DNA of 64,000 nt. Source: Croceimicrobium hydrocarbonivorans. GTDB lineage: Bacteria > Bacteroidota > Bacteroidia > Flavobacteriales > Schleiferiaceae. Within the stretch, counting starts at the first letter, position 1. Every line of letters starts with the position of its first letter. The DNA lies in assembly GCF_014524565.1 (NCBI RefSeq), contig NZ_CP060139.1, forward strand, positions 3,169,501-3,233,500, read 5' to 3'. The notes beneath the pieces were generated by a model. It worked only from the letters and a program-made list of their open reading frames with translations, had not been told where the DNA came from and ran no database searches. The position numbers and the translations under genes are program-made. This document shows, piece by piece, positions 7,145 through 16,245 of this stretch.

Positions 7145-9388
7145 ATGACCCTGATCCAGTTTTTTAGACTTCTCAATAGGAACTTAAACTTGTTCCTGCT
7201 GTGTTCTATCACACTGGCAGTGGTTACCTCCTTTTTTACCCGCAACCTTCCTAAAACTTACGAAACCCAAACGGAGATCTTTACCGGTATTGCTTCGGGT
7301 ATTAATGTAGATGCGGTAGACAATGTAAAGGTAGATTTCCTTACCTCGGCTACGGAGTTCGATAACTTGATTAATATTATTAAGTCGCGTGAAACCCTGG
7401 AAGAAGTTGGGATGCGACTATTAGTTCAGCATATGATGCTGGATAGTGCGGATCCAGCTTATATCGGACAAGAATATTGGGGCCATTTCCGCTGGAAGAT
7501 TCCCGATAGCGTGGAGCAGGAGTTGCTGGTACCCTATAGCGTCGATTCTACGCTCACCAATCTGTACCGCTACAAAGAATTGCATTGGGATGATGATCGC
7601 GTAAAGTCCACCTTTGAAGGAGGGGATTCCCCTTATAGTTGGAAGCGTATTTCTTCCATTGGCGTTAGTCGGGTACAAAGCTCCGACCTCTTGCGGATTT
7701 ACTATTCTTATCAAGATCCGGGCATCGCTCAAAATACCTTGTTGATTCTGAATGAGGTTTTTATGAGTAAAATGGCCCTCATCAAATCAGAGCAAAGCGC
7801 CAGTGTGGTTGGCTATTTTGAAGAAAAGGTTAATGAGGCCGCTCGAGCGCTGGCTGCGGCAGAAGAGCATTTACAGGAATTTCGGATTGTAAACCGCGTA
7901 ATCAACTACCAGGAGCAAACTCGTTCTTTAACTATCGAGAAGGAACGAATGGAGGATGAGTACCAGGCGGAGATTGCAAAACAGCAAGCTGCCATGGCGG
8001 CCCTTCGGAAACTGGAGGAGCAATTGGCGCTCAACAATATTATGGTGCAATTGGGGAATGATATCCTCAATAAGAAGCAGGAATTAATTGATATGCGCTC
8101 CAAAATTGCGGAGCTCGAAACTTATTTGAACGATGCTGACCTGCTTCGAAAATTGCGGGCTAAAGCAATGCATATAGAAGAGGAAGTTCGCAATATGCTG
8201 GCTACTCGCTATGCTTATAGTCGCACCACCGAAGGTATTCCGGTTTCGACCATTATTAGTGCTTGGCTGGATGCATCTTTGGCTTTGGATGCCGCCAATG
8301 CCAGGGTAGAGGTATTCTTAAAGCGGAAGCAATACTTCCGGGAGCAGTACGATAAATACGCCCCCTTGGGTTCCAAGTTTGCGCGCTTAGAACGTGATAT
8401 CGATATTAAAGAAGCTAACTACCTCGAATTATTGAATAGCTTGAACCAGGCTCTTTTACGCCAAAGGGGAGAGATGGTTTCCAGTGGCGGTCAGGTAGTA
8501 ACGCAACCACCGCCCTTCCCGCATGATCCTAATCCCAGCAAGGTCGCAATGTTGATTATGGTGGGTGCCATTATGGGATTTGTTGTGCCATTCCTTTTTG
8601 TGGTAATGAAGGAGTTATTAGACTCTACCATTCGTACCCCGGAACGCGGTGAGGAGCAAACCAAGATGAAGCTGATTGGTGCTTATCCGGATCTTACGGC
8701 ACGCAGTGAAGTGAAGAATGTAGACTTCGAATGGTTACATGAAAAGTCGGCGGCCTTAGTAGTGCAAAACCTTCGTTTGGAAGCCAAGGGTAAGGGATCC
8801 CGACAAATGGCCAAGAATATTCTGGTATTCAGTACCCGAGAGGGAGATGGGAAACAACTTTGTACGCATGTAATGGCCAATGAACTGGTAAGCCTAAACT
8901 TTAGGGTATTGGTTATGGGCCCCAAGGAATTGCCCAAAGGCGAAACTCCTTATTACGACTATATCACCTATAAGAATGATAAGGATTTTGTGAACGCAGA
9001 GCATATTACGGAGCTCATTCCCATGGGTTTTGATCCAATGCTTTACGACTACGTATTCCTGGTTCTGGGAGCCGTACTAACCAATCCTTATCCGCTCAAT
9101 TTATTGGATCAGTTTAATGTTTCCATCTGTGTTACCGGGGCTTTCAGAAACTGGAACCGTGCCGATGCCACTGCTTTGGAAGAGTTTTCTGATACCTTAG
9201 GATTCCAACCTCGTTTGCTTTTAAATGGGGTAGAACCGGATTATATGAGTTCAGTGCTGGGTGAGATTGCCAAGGATCGCAGTTGGTTGCGTCGCTTTAT
9301 TAAAGGAATCTTGAGCCTGCAGCTAAAGACCGGAGCTTTTGGGAGAGGGAAAAAGCGTGATACCCGCCAGGTAAAAGGTAGGCTTTAA
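7145..9388 (+). CDS. Wzz/GNVR chain-length protein with decayed BY-kinase domain
   Basis: Inner-membrane polysaccharide co-polymerase. One membrane helix is near residues 17-33, followed by a large periplasmic coiled-coil region to about 455. A second helix lies near 465-485 (VAMLIMVGAIMGFVVPFLFVV), then a cytoplasmic domain to 747. The cytoplasmic part aligns in layout with bacterial tyrosine kinases, but the Walker A is STREGDGKQ, with Gln in place of Ser/Thr. The Walker A' Asp motif is not recognisable (VMGPKEL) and there is no Tyr-rich tail. It is probably not a kinase but may still bind a partner. The stop is one base from the convergent polymerase gene. Confidence 0.85.
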   Translation: MTLIQFFRLLNRNLNLFLLCSITLAVVTSFFTRNLPKTYETQTEIFTGIASGINVDAVDNVKVDFLTSATEFDNLINIIKSRETLEEVGMRLLVQHMMLDSADPAYIGQEYWGHFRWKIPDSVEQELLVPYSVDSTLTNLYRYKELHWDDDRVKSTFEGGDSPYSWKRISSIGVSRVQSSDLLRIYYSYQDPGIAQNTLLILNEVFMSKMALIKSEQSASVVGYFEEKVNEAARALAAAEEHLQEFRIVNRVINYQEQTRSLTIEKERMEDEYQAEIAKQQAAMAALRKLEEQLALNNIMVQLGNDILNKKQELIDMRSKIAELETYLNDADLLRKLRAKAMHIEEEVRNMLATRYAYSRTTEGIPVSTIISAWLDASLALDAANARVEVFLKRKQYFREQYDKYAPLGSKFARLERDIDIKEANYLELLNSLNQALLRQRGEMVSSGGQVVTQPPPFPHDPNPSKVAMLIMVGAIMGFVVPFLFVVMKELLDSTIRTPERGEEQTKMKLIGAYPDLTARSEVKNVDFEWLHEKSAALVVQNLRLEAKGKGSRQMAKNILVFSTREGDGKQLCTHVMANELVSLNFRVLVMGPKELPKGETPYYDYITYKNDKDFVNAEHITELIPMGFDPMLYDYVFLVLGAVLTNPYPLNLLDQFNVSICVTGAFRNWNRADATALEEFSDTLGFQPRLLLNGVEPDYMSSVLGEIAKDRSWLRRFIKGILSLQLKTGAFGRGKKRDTRQVKGRL

Positions 9389-9389
9389 G

Positions 9390-10853
9390 CTATTTAAAGA
9401 TTTTATGCTTACGCTCTTCAGGGATGCGATACACACCATCTTCATCCCAGTATTTCATGGTGAAAACAAAGGTGAGTGGAATCAAAACGGTAAAGTTTAC
9501 CGGAATCTGGTTGAGAATCTCATTACCATAAGAAGCCGCCAAAATACCAGCAAAATTGGCTAATGCCGCCATGGCATAATAGCGTTTTTCTCGATTCTTA
9601 TAATTCCAACAGAGCCAACTGCCATAGACCAGCAGAAAGATCCAGGTATACACATAAATGGTGTAGCCAAATACTCCGGTTTCGGCTCTTACCCTGGTGT
9701 AGAGGCCATCGGTGGGGAAATTGGCCATCCAAGTCCAAGGTGTAAAACGCTGCCCCCAAAAACCTGCACTACCCACACCGGTACCCAGAGGTTTGTCCGC
9801 CAAATAAGCCCTCAGCATTTTTCGGTTTTGTACCCGCACATTTAAGGAGGCATCATTGGGGTCGAGGGCGGATCGAAGGCGCTGTATATCGTAGTTCCCC
9901 GAACCAATATTAGTGTACTTTAAAAAGACAAAACCAAAAAGCATTACCGAAGCGCCAAAGATGAGAAGTCGCTTGTTCTTGATTAGGATAAGGTATAAGA
10001 CCCCTCCAGCTCCCGGTACGGCTAGGGCACCACGAGTACCACTAATCAACATGGCATAAAGGGCAAAAACGGCGATCAGGCCATAGATGATTCGCTTGCG
10101 CAAGGAAAAGGGACCCAAAGCCAATATGCCACAGAAAACGGTAACCGATCCCATGGCGGGGCCGTAAATACCAGCATCGGTATAAAAGGAGAAGATCCTC
10201 AGTTTGCCAAAAAGCAGGTGGGTAACATAAGCCCCCGACATCAGCCAGCGGTTTTCGAAGGGATCGAGGCCGAAAACTTTTTGTTTTAAGCCCCAAGCAA
10301 TACCAATAACGGAGAAAATTAACCAGACTCTTAAAAAGGTTTTGAAGTCCTTTTTATCCCGAAAGAGAACAAAGGCAATTACTACCATTAGCATCTGGTA
10401 GAGGGATAAGCCCCGCATGGCGTAGAACCAGGCTGGCACCGATAAAGCCATAGGATTAGCCAATTGCAGCACTACAAAGCCCATCCAGGCGATCATCAAA
10501 AGTGAAAAGATGTGATTCCAGCCCGAGAAGTCGACCTTCTGCCAGTCACGCAGAATGAGAAATATTAAGGTGAGAACTAGCGATATGTCCACTCCCAAAC
10601 CCAATGGAATATTTCCCGGTACATATCGCCCAACCGTAGGAATAAGAAAGGCAATTATAAAAGCGGTATAAAGACCAATCTTCGGGTTTTTGGCGAAATA
10701 GTAGACATAGACCAAAACCAGGGGTAAGGCCATGATGCCAATGGCAGCGACAATCCCTCCTTTCGACAGAATATAGCCCCCGGCTATTCCAAATAGAATC
10801 GCAAAGAGGTATTTTAAGTATTGCTGATATTTAGTGGGGACAACAAGTCGCAT
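9390..10853 (-). CDS. Wzy/O-antigen-ligase-like membrane polymerase
   Basis: A 487-residue polytopic membrane protein with about 11-12 hydrophobic segments and a larger extracytoplasmic loop around residues 320-400, which contains LDPNDASLNVRVQNRKM and GTGVGSAGFWG. This is the layout of Wzy_C/O-antigen ligase family proteins, which polymerise or ligate undecaprenyl-linked glycans in the periplasm. It is the second gene of a two-gene minus-strand unit, starting 5 bases after the unknown secreted protein. The only polymerase-like gene in the locus, so it is the best candidate for the polymer's polymerase. Confidence 0.82.
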   Translation of the reverse strand: MRLVVPTKYQQYLKYLFAILFGIAGGYILSKGGIVAAIGIMALPLVLVYVYYFAKNPKIGLYTAFIIAFLIPTVGRYVPGNIPLGLGVDISLVLTLIFLILRDWQKVDFSGWNHIFSLLMIAWMGFVVLQLANPMALSVPAWFYAMRGLSLYQMLMVVIAFVLFRDKKDFKTFLRVWLIFSVIGIAWGLKQKVFGLDPFENRWLMSGAYVTHLLFGKLRIFSFYTDAGIYGPAMGSVTVFCGILALGPFSLRKRIIYGLIAVFALYAMLISGTRGALAVPGAGGVLYLILIKNKRLLIFGASVMLFGFVFLKYTNIGSGNYDIQRLRSALDPNDASLNVRVQNRKMLRAYLADKPLGTGVGSAGFWGQRFTPWTWMANFPTDGLYTRVRAETGVFGYTIYVYTWIFLLVYGSWLCWNYKNREKRYYAMAALANFAGILAASYGNEILNQIPVNFTVLIPLTFVFTMKYWDEDGVYRIPEERKHKIFK

Positions 10854-10858
10854 AGGCT

Positions 10859-11719
10859 TTAAATGCCATCCAGGCTATCGCTCACCGAAGATGCGGATTC
10901 CTGATCCTTTAAAAATACAGGACTTTCCTTGTTTTCCAGAAGCTTTTCAAAATTGGCATCTAGGTCTAAGATCTTCATAAACTCAGCCTTATCGGTTTCG
11001 AAGTAGAGAAAATCAAATAATACCACCGAGCCATAAAGAGAACGCCCTTGCTTCGTGAAGTTCTTAGGCACCCCTTCCACATCATTAAAAACTACGTGTA
11101 GGGAGCAAAGGTGGAAGCGCAGCAAAAGAGGGTCATCACCTTTCTGTACGGTTAAAACCAAATTCCTGTCGAACTCTGGTTTTACAATGGTAGTTTGCTT
11201 AATCTCCTCCAGTATATCTTCTTCATTCACATTCGTAAGGGAGCGGCCCTCCAAAGAACGAATGCGCAGCACATAGGCTTCATTGCTGTCTTGGGCATTG
11301 AAATAATTCAGAGCATTGCGTAAATCACGATAGTAAACAATCCAGAAATAAGCAGAAGTGTATTCTTTCCAGCCCTTTCGACGATTAGGATAGCGATAAG
11401 CACCATCCTGAAAAACCTTAACCAAGCAGATAAGGGTATCCGTACCATACTTGATTTTATAGGCTTTGAGTTCTTTGATATTATCAATGCCCAGGGCATT
11501 TTCATTGTCTTCGTAAAAAGCTTTATTGCGAGAAATGCCAATTACAGGTATGGTATTTTCTTTAGAAAGCCACTGGCCATCACGGCTATAGCTCCATCCA
11601 TCAATAGAATCGGAAATACTGAAATAGGGAATGCTTTCGAAAATCGGAAGGTTTCGGTTTTCACGTTCCTGGGCCAGCAACAGTAGGGGTAGAAAAAATG
11701 CAATCAGAAATGCGCGCAT
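10859..11719 (-). CDS. Unknown secreted protein of the EPS locus
   Basis: 286 residues with a short signal peptide (MRAFLIAFFLPLLLLAQ) and no other membrane segment, so periplasmic or exported. The mature part is rich in charged and aromatic residues, with tracts such as SISDSIDGWSYSRDGQW and GAYRYPNRRKGWKEYTSAYFW, and has an acidic Ser-rich tail. I recognise no family or catalytic motif. It is first in a two-gene unit with the Wzy-like polymerase (5-base gap), so a role tied to polymerisation or to polymer handling in the periplasm is plausible but unproven. Confidence 0.75.
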   Translation of the reverse strand: MRAFLIAFFLPLLLLAQERENRNLPIFESIPYFSISDSIDGWSYSRDGQWLSKENTIPVIGISRNKAFYEDNENALGIDNIKELKAYKIKYGTDTLICLVKVFQDGAYRYPNRRKGWKEYTSAYFWIVYYRDLRNALNYFNAQDSNEAYVLRIRSLEGRSLTNVNEEDILEEIKQTTIVKPEFDRNLVLTVQKGDDPLLLRFHLCSLHVVFNDVEGVPKNFTKQGRSLYGSVVLFDFLYFETDKAEFMKILDLDANFEKLLENKESPVFLKDQESASSVSDSLDGI

Positions 11720-11735
11720 AGCTTGGAGCTTATCA

Positions 11736-11743
11736 CAAATTTA
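11736..11743 (-). promoter_or_regulatory. -7 promoter element for the polymerase unit
   Basis: On the minus strand this reads TAAATTTG, an exact TAnnTTTG match 16 bases before the ATG at 11719. A -33 TTG at the right distance is not obvious. On the plus strand the same intergenic stretch holds a weaker TATTTTTA at about 11780-11787 that could serve the glycosyltransferase operon. Confidence 0.45.
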
Positions 11744-11809
11744 AATTTCTCAATTGCTTGTTTTAGGCCCTAATTCAAATTATTTTTACGCAATAGCTAA
11801 CAATTCCCA

Positions 11810-12715
11810 GTGCAGCAAGCAAAAGTTTCTTTTCTGACCGTAAACTACAAGCAATCAGCAGTTACGCTCGATTTAGTGAGCTCTTTAGAAAAGATGACTT
11901 ATTCGAATTGGGAATGTATTGTGGTAGATAATGCGAGCGAGTCTCAAGAATTAGAGCAAGCTTTATCCGAAAAGCCACAATTTAAATGCCTTAGATCGAC
12001 AGAAAATCTAGGTTTTGCCGGTGGTAATAATTTAGGCCTCCCTCTTTGCGATGGGGACTATATATTCCTGATTAATAATGATACCGAGGTTCCGGAAAAT
12101 TTCTTGGAGCCCATTCTAGAATTCGCTTCAGGCCTGGATAATTTGGGAGCACTTAGCCCGATGATTCGCTACTTTGATGAACCACAGAAAATCCAATTTG
12201 CTGGTTGCACGGAGATGAATAAAATCACCCTTCGTAATTCAGGAATAGGGGATGGTGAATTGGATGAAGGACAGTATACCAAAGCTTATCCCGTACCTTT
12301 TTGCCATGGGGCCGCTATGATGGTACCGCGAGCAGTGATCGATAAAGTAGGGGAGATGCGCGATGATTATTTTCTCTACTATGAGGAGCTGGATTGGTGC
12401 GAAAGAATTAGGCAAGCGGGCTACGAAAATTGGTATTGCGGCTACTCATTTCTCTGGCATAAAGAGTCGGTATCTACCGGAAGAAACAGCCCCCTGAAAA
12501 CCTATTACCTCACCCGAAACCGACTCTTATTTGCGCGTCGGAATTATGCTGCCTTCACCCAGCTGTTAAATTACCTCTACTTTGGATTGGTGGCCCTTCC
12601 AAAAAATTTAATCAGCTTTGGATTGAGAAAGGAATTTGAACAAGCCCGTGCCTTTTGGCGAGGCTATGTATATAATTTAACCCACAAAGCAAGCGATAGT
12701 GCGGATAGGTATTGA
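11810..12715 (+). CDS. Glycosyltransferase family 2 (WbbL-like)
   Basis: A 301-residue cytoplasmic GT-A enzyme, similar in layout to WbbL-type rhamnosyltransferases. Evidence: N-terminal VSFLTVNYKQ with VVDNAS, the FAGGNNLG loop, the metal-binding tract FLINNDTEVP, the aglycone-side segment CHGAAMMVPRAV, and YYEELDWCERIRQAGYE with the likely catalytic acidic residues. GTG start; no ATG in frame gives a complete N-terminus. First of four glycosyltransferase genes that overlap each other, here by 17 bases with the next. Sugar specificity cannot be told. Confidence 0.88.
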   Translation: MQQAKVSFLTVNYKQSAVTLDLVSSLEKMTYSNWECIVVDNASESQELEQALSEKPQFKCLRSTENLGFAGGNNLGLPLCDGDYIFLINNDTEVPENFLEPILEFASGLDNLGALSPMIRYFDEPQKIQFAGCTEMNKITLRNSGIGDGELDEGQYTKAYPVPFCHGAAMMVPRAVIDKVGEMRDDYFLYYEELDWCERIRQAGYENWYCGYSFLWHKESVSTGRNSPLKTYYLTRNRLLFARRNYAAFTQLLNYLYFGLVALPKNLISFGLRKEFEQARAFWRGYVYNLTHKASDSADRY

Positions 12716-13844
12716 AGCCCAAAGGATCTTTCGAGAAAAGAAACACGGAATGGATTTCGTGGTGCTGGAATTGATCCGGGAACTGCAACATATTGACCAG
12801 GAAAACGAGTACTTCATTTTTGTGAATGAGGGGCCCGACAACCAGGTTATTCAGGAAAGTTCCAATTTTAAGATTATTGAATTTGGAGGATCCTATCCCA
12901 TTTGGGAGCAAATTAAGCTTCCGCGGATGGCCAAGAAGTACCAGCTGGATATTTTGCACTGCACCTCCAATACCGCACCGGTATTTTGTCCGGTACCCCT
13001 GGTGGTAACCATCCATGATATCATTTATATGGAGGTGAAAAATGTGATGGGCAAGGGTTATACCCCCTATCAACTTTTTGGGAACCTCTATCGGAAGGCG
13101 GTGGTGAGCCGACTCGTAAACCGAGCGCGGAAGATTATTACCGTTTCCAATTATGAACGCCAAACCATCCATAATTACTTTAAAGATTTACCTACCGAAA
13201 ATCTAATTGCGGTGTACAATGGTGTGAGCAAACACTTCAAGCCGGTAGAAGATGAAAAGGAATTGGAGCGCATCACCCAGAAATATCAATTGCCAGATAA
13301 TTATGTGCTCTTTTTAGGGAATACCGACCCCAAAAAGAACACCGCCAATACCCTAGTGGCTTTCGCTGAATATTGTCATCGCTATGGTCATGACTATAAA
13401 CTGATGGTTGGCGACTTAGACCGAGAGGTAATCCGCAAACATCTGCAGGAAGCAGGCTTGGAAGCCGAATTGGATCAGATTCAAAACACAGGCTATATAC
13501 CCAATGCAGAGATGCCCGCCTTAATTAGCAAGGCCAAAGTGTTTCTCTATCCCAGCTTACGCGAAAGTTTTGGAATTCCGCTTTTGGAAGCCATGGCTTG
13601 TGCAACTCCGGTATTAAGTGGTCAAACCTCCAGCTTACCAGAAGTCGCAGCAGATGCGGCCTTATTAGTGGATGTTACTAAGCCCGAAAATATTACCGAA
13701 GGACTGCATCAATTGATCAGCGATTCGACCCTAAGTCAAAGTCTGGTAGAAAAGGGCTTGCAACGCAGTAAATCTTTCAGTTGGGAGAATACTGCGCGTG
13801 AGACCTTAAGAGTATACACCCAACTAATGGACGCGCATGCCTAA
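12699..13844 (+). CDS. Glycosyltransferase family 4
   Basis: A 381-residue GT-B retaining glycosyltransferase. The N-terminal domain shows the LDILHCTSNTAPVF and VVTIHDIIYME tracts. The C-terminal domain opens with YVLFLGNTDPKKNT, the phosphate-binding loop with its Lys. The E-x7-E motif is in RESFGIPLLEAMACATPVLS, followed by SSLPEVAADAALLVD. All are typical of GT4 mannosyl/glucosyl-type enzymes. GTG start inside the preceding gene, 17-base overlap; the end overlaps the next gene by 8 bases. Probably adds one sugar of the repeat unit from a nucleotide-sugar donor. Confidence 0.9.
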   Translation: MRIGIEAQRIFREKKHGMDFVVLELIRELQHIDQENEYFIFVNEGPDNQVIQESSNFKIIEFGGSYPIWEQIKLPRMAKKYQLDILHCTSNTAPVFCPVPLVVTIHDIIYMEVKNVMGKGYTPYQLFGNLYRKAVVSRLVNRARKIITVSNYERQTIHNYFKDLPTENLIAVYNGVSKHFKPVEDEKELERITQKYQLPDNYVLFLGNTDPKKNTANTLVAFAEYCHRYGHDYKLMVGDLDREVIRKHLQEAGLEAELDQIQNTGYIPNAEMPALISKAKVFLYPSLRESFGIPLLEAMACATPVLSGQTSSLPEVAADAALLVDVTKPENITEGLHQLISDSTLSQSLVEKGLQRSKSFSWENTARETLRVYTQLMDAHA

Positions 13845-14676
13845 TTTCATTCCATCAAAAGCCGTTCAGAAACTGGTTCAATATCTATCCTTGGATATTG
13901 ATAGTATCCGTCCGGATGATTGGATAAAACGTCGAGCTGAATTAGCACGTTTTCAAGCCGAAAAGCCTGATTACAGCATTGTAATGATTGCGCGAAATGA
14001 GGAGCGTTACCTCTTTGCTTCTTTGGCTAGTATTGGGGAGCAAAAAACCGATAAGTCGGTAGAGCTCATTCTAGTGAATAACGGTTCTAGTGATCGTACT
14101 AAAGAAATAGCCGAGCGCTTGGGAGTTAAAGTGATGGACGAAATGCAAGCTGGTTGGGCAGAGGCGCGTCAGGCTGGATTGAATGCCGCCAAAGGAAAAA
14201 TTATTCTTAGTGCGGATGGCGACAATCTCTATAATCCGGATTGGGTAGATCAGATGCTCAGCCATTTTAAGGATCCGGAAGTGGTGATGGCCTGCAGCCA
14301 ATACAGTTTCTACACCTTCGATAATCGCTATCCACTGGATTTACAGCTTTATCAGAACCTTCGCTGGGTGAATTCGAAAATGCGGCATTCTAAACGACCT
14401 CATTTAAATTGCCTGGGTGGTAGCTTAGCCTATAGGGCCGATATTGCTCGTGAAATTGGCGGTTTTACCATGGGCGTAGGTAGGGGCGAAGATGGGGATC
14501 TAGCCTTTCGAATGCAGGATAAAGGGAAGATCATTTTTGATGATAGTCGCGAAGCATTCTCTCATTCCTCTTTACGAAATGTATTGATCGATGAATCCTT
14601 ATTCAAAACTCTGACACAACGCCTTAGCACCCATTTGAAGCGGATTCCGCAATATTTAAGTAAGCAGAAACAATGA
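13837..14676 (+). CDS. Glycosyltransferase family 2
   Basis: A 279-residue GT-A enzyme: YSIVMIARNEERYL at the start of the fold, ILVNNGSSDRT for nucleotide binding, and ILSADGDNLYNPDW as the DxD-type metal site. GVGRGEDGDLAFRMQDKGK provides the ED acidic pair expected near the catalytic base. It has an extra N-terminal region of about 45 residues before the fold. No membrane segment is seen. It overlaps both neighbours (8 bases upstream, 4 downstream as ATGA), so expression is tightly coupled with the rest of the cluster. Confidence 0.88.
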   Translation: MPNFIPSKAVQKLVQYLSLDIDSIRPDDWIKRRAELARFQAEKPDYSIVMIARNEERYLFASLASIGEQKTDKSVELILVNNGSSDRTKEIAERLGVKVMDEMQAGWAEARQAGLNAAKGKIILSADGDNLYNPDWVDQMLSHFKDPEVVMACSQYSFYTFDNRYPLDLQLYQNLRWVNSKMRHSKRPHLNCLGGSLAYRADIAREIGGFTMGVGRGEDGDLAFRMQDKGKIIFDDSREAFSHSSLRNVLIDESLFKTLTQRLSTHLKRIPQYLSKQKQ

Positions 14677-15842
14677 TTATAGAACTACTCTTTTGGTTAG
14701 CCCTGGCCTTGGTATTCTACACCTATTTGGGCTATGGAATCCTGCTCTTTATCTTGGTTCGCATTAAAAGGATCTTTGTAAAAGAAAAGGCTTTTGACAG
14801 CAGCTTTGAGCCCGAAGTTACCCTGGTGATTCCGGCCTATAATGAGCAAGATTATATTGCCGATAAGGCCCAAAATAGCCTGGAACTGGATTATCCAAAA
14901 GACAAGCTGCGGATTCTTTTTATTACGGATGGTTCTACGGACAATACTCCCAAAATTTTAGAAGGCATAGAAGGCGTTGAGGTGACGCATGAGAATATTC
15001 GCGCGGGAAAATCTGCAGCGGAGAATCGTGCTATGACTTTGGTAAACACGCCCATCGTGGTTTTTTGCGATGCCAATACCTATCTCAATCCGGCTTGTAT
15101 CCGCAATTTGGTACGTCATTATACCGATCCTAAAGTTGGAGCCGTAAGTGGCGAAAAACGGGTACTTAGCAAAGGAGCAGATACGGCCAGTGCTGCCGGT
15201 GAAGGCCTTTATTGGAAGTACGAATCGACCCTTAAAAAATGGGATAGTGAGCTCTATACCATTGTTGGCGCGGCCGGTGAGTTAATTTCCTTCCGTAGCG
15301 AATTAGTGCAAGATTTGGAAGCAGATACCATTCTGGATGATTTTGTCCAAACCATGCGTATCTGTCAACAAGGATATCGAGTTAAGTATGAACCCGAATC
15401 CTTTGCAGCCGAAACCGCTAGCGATAATGTAAAGGAAGAACTAAAGCGTAAGGTTCGGATCGCCGCCGGAGGTTGGCAATCCATGGCACGCTTGTTACCC
15501 ATTCTGATTCCTATTCCCAATCCGGTATTAACATTTCAGTACATTTCGCATCGGGTATTGCGCTGGTCCATATCGGCCTTAGCCTTACCATTGATCTTTG
15601 TTCTGAATTATTTTCTCATTGAGCTTGGTCCTCTTTATGAGTATCTCTTTTATGCTCAGATAGCCTTTTACTTATTAGCCTTATTAGGATGGTTCCTCGA
15701 GAATAGAGCGATAAGAGTGAAAGCGCTTTTTGTGCCCTATTATTTCTTAATGATGAACTATGCCGTTTTTGCGGGCTTCTTCCGTTGGTTAAAAGGTTCA
15801 CAAAAGGCAACTTGGGAGAGGGCTAAAAGGGCTAAGGCCTGA
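14673..15842 (+). CDS. Membrane-bound family 2 glycosyltransferase (PgaC/cellulose-synthase-like)
   Basis: 389 residues: one N-terminal membrane helix, a cytoplasmic GT-A domain, then three or so C-terminal helices, the architecture of PgaC, hyaluronan-synthase-like and IcaA-type enzymes. Motifs are VTLVIPAYNEQDYI, ITDGSTDNT, VVFCDANTYL, an acidic TILDDFVQ, and KRKVRIAAGGWQ where processive enzymes carry Q/RxxRW. Because that last motif is only partly kept, a non-processive role is possible. It may make a polymer by itself or add one sugar. ATGA overlap with the gene before and one base with the lipoprotein after. Confidence 0.85.
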   Translation: MIIELLFWLALALVFYTYLGYGILLFILVRIKRIFVKEKAFDSSFEPEVTLVIPAYNEQDYIADKAQNSLELDYPKDKLRILFITDGSTDNTPKILEGIEGVEVTHENIRAGKSAAENRAMTLVNTPIVVFCDANTYLNPACIRNLVRHYTDPKVGAVSGEKRVLSKGADTASAAGEGLYWKYESTLKKWDSELYTIVGAAGELISFRSELVQDLEADTILDDFVQTMRICQQGYRVKYEPESFAAETASDNVKEELKRKVRIAAGGWQSMARLLPILIPIPNPVLTFQYISHRVLRWSISALALPLIFVLNYFLIELGPLYEYLFYAQIAFYLLALLGWFLENRAIRVKALFVPYYFLMMNYAVFAGFFRWLKGSQKATWERAKRAKA

Positions 15843-16243
15843 TGCGGACCTTCATTTATATCGGTCTCTTAAGTTTGAGCCTTATCTCCTGTGGAGAGGC
15901 CGTGAATGAACAAAAAGACCTGGCTGCGGTAGCCGGATCTTACTATGGGGTTTTAAGCCTAAATCCGGAAACAGAGATTGATTTAAAATTGGAGTTAAGC
16001 TCTAATGGTTTCTATAAAATTGTGCATCCCAGTTTAATGGGCTCAGATCAATTGGTGCGCGAAAGTGGCGTATTTATGGTCAAAGGTGATGAGGTGGAAT
16101 TAGCCCGATTACAGAAGGGATTTCGCTACTTTAAGAAAATGGGAGATCAGTTGTTTGTCTACAATCTCTTTCATCAGCCTTATACCAGTTTCTCCGACTC
16201 AGCATTTTATCTGCAGCCTGATACCGATGCTAAAGCATTTTAA
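15842..16243 (+). CDS. Small lipoprotein, possibly NlpE-like
   Basis: 133 residues with a lipoprotein signal ending in the lipobox LISC, Cys at 17, so it should be lipidated and anchored to a membrane. The mature part begins with charged residues and then AGSYYGVLSLNPETEIDLKLEL, which resembles the opening beta-strand of NlpE-N and similar small beta-barrel lipoproteins, but it lacks the CxxC motif of true NlpE. It is the last gene of the glycosyltransferase operon, starting on the stop codon of the enzyme before it. Function unknown. Confidence 0.72.
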   Translation: MRTFIYIGLLSLSLISCGEAVNEQKDLAAVAGSYYGVLSLNPETEIDLKLELSSNGFYKIVHPSLMGSDQLVRESGVFMVKGDEVELARLQKGFRYFKKMGDQLFVYNLFHQPYTSFSDSAFYLQPDTDAKAF

Positions 16244-16245
16244 AT

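Noticed and set aside
12612-13172. Minus-strand open frame of 186 codons opposite the GT4 gene
   Set aside because: The plus-strand gene has clear glycosyltransferase motifs through this region; the antisense frame has none.
1-16243. A horizontally acquired island with mobile elements at its edges
   Set aside because: No transposase, integrase, tRNA or attachment-like repeat was seen at or near the locus in this window.
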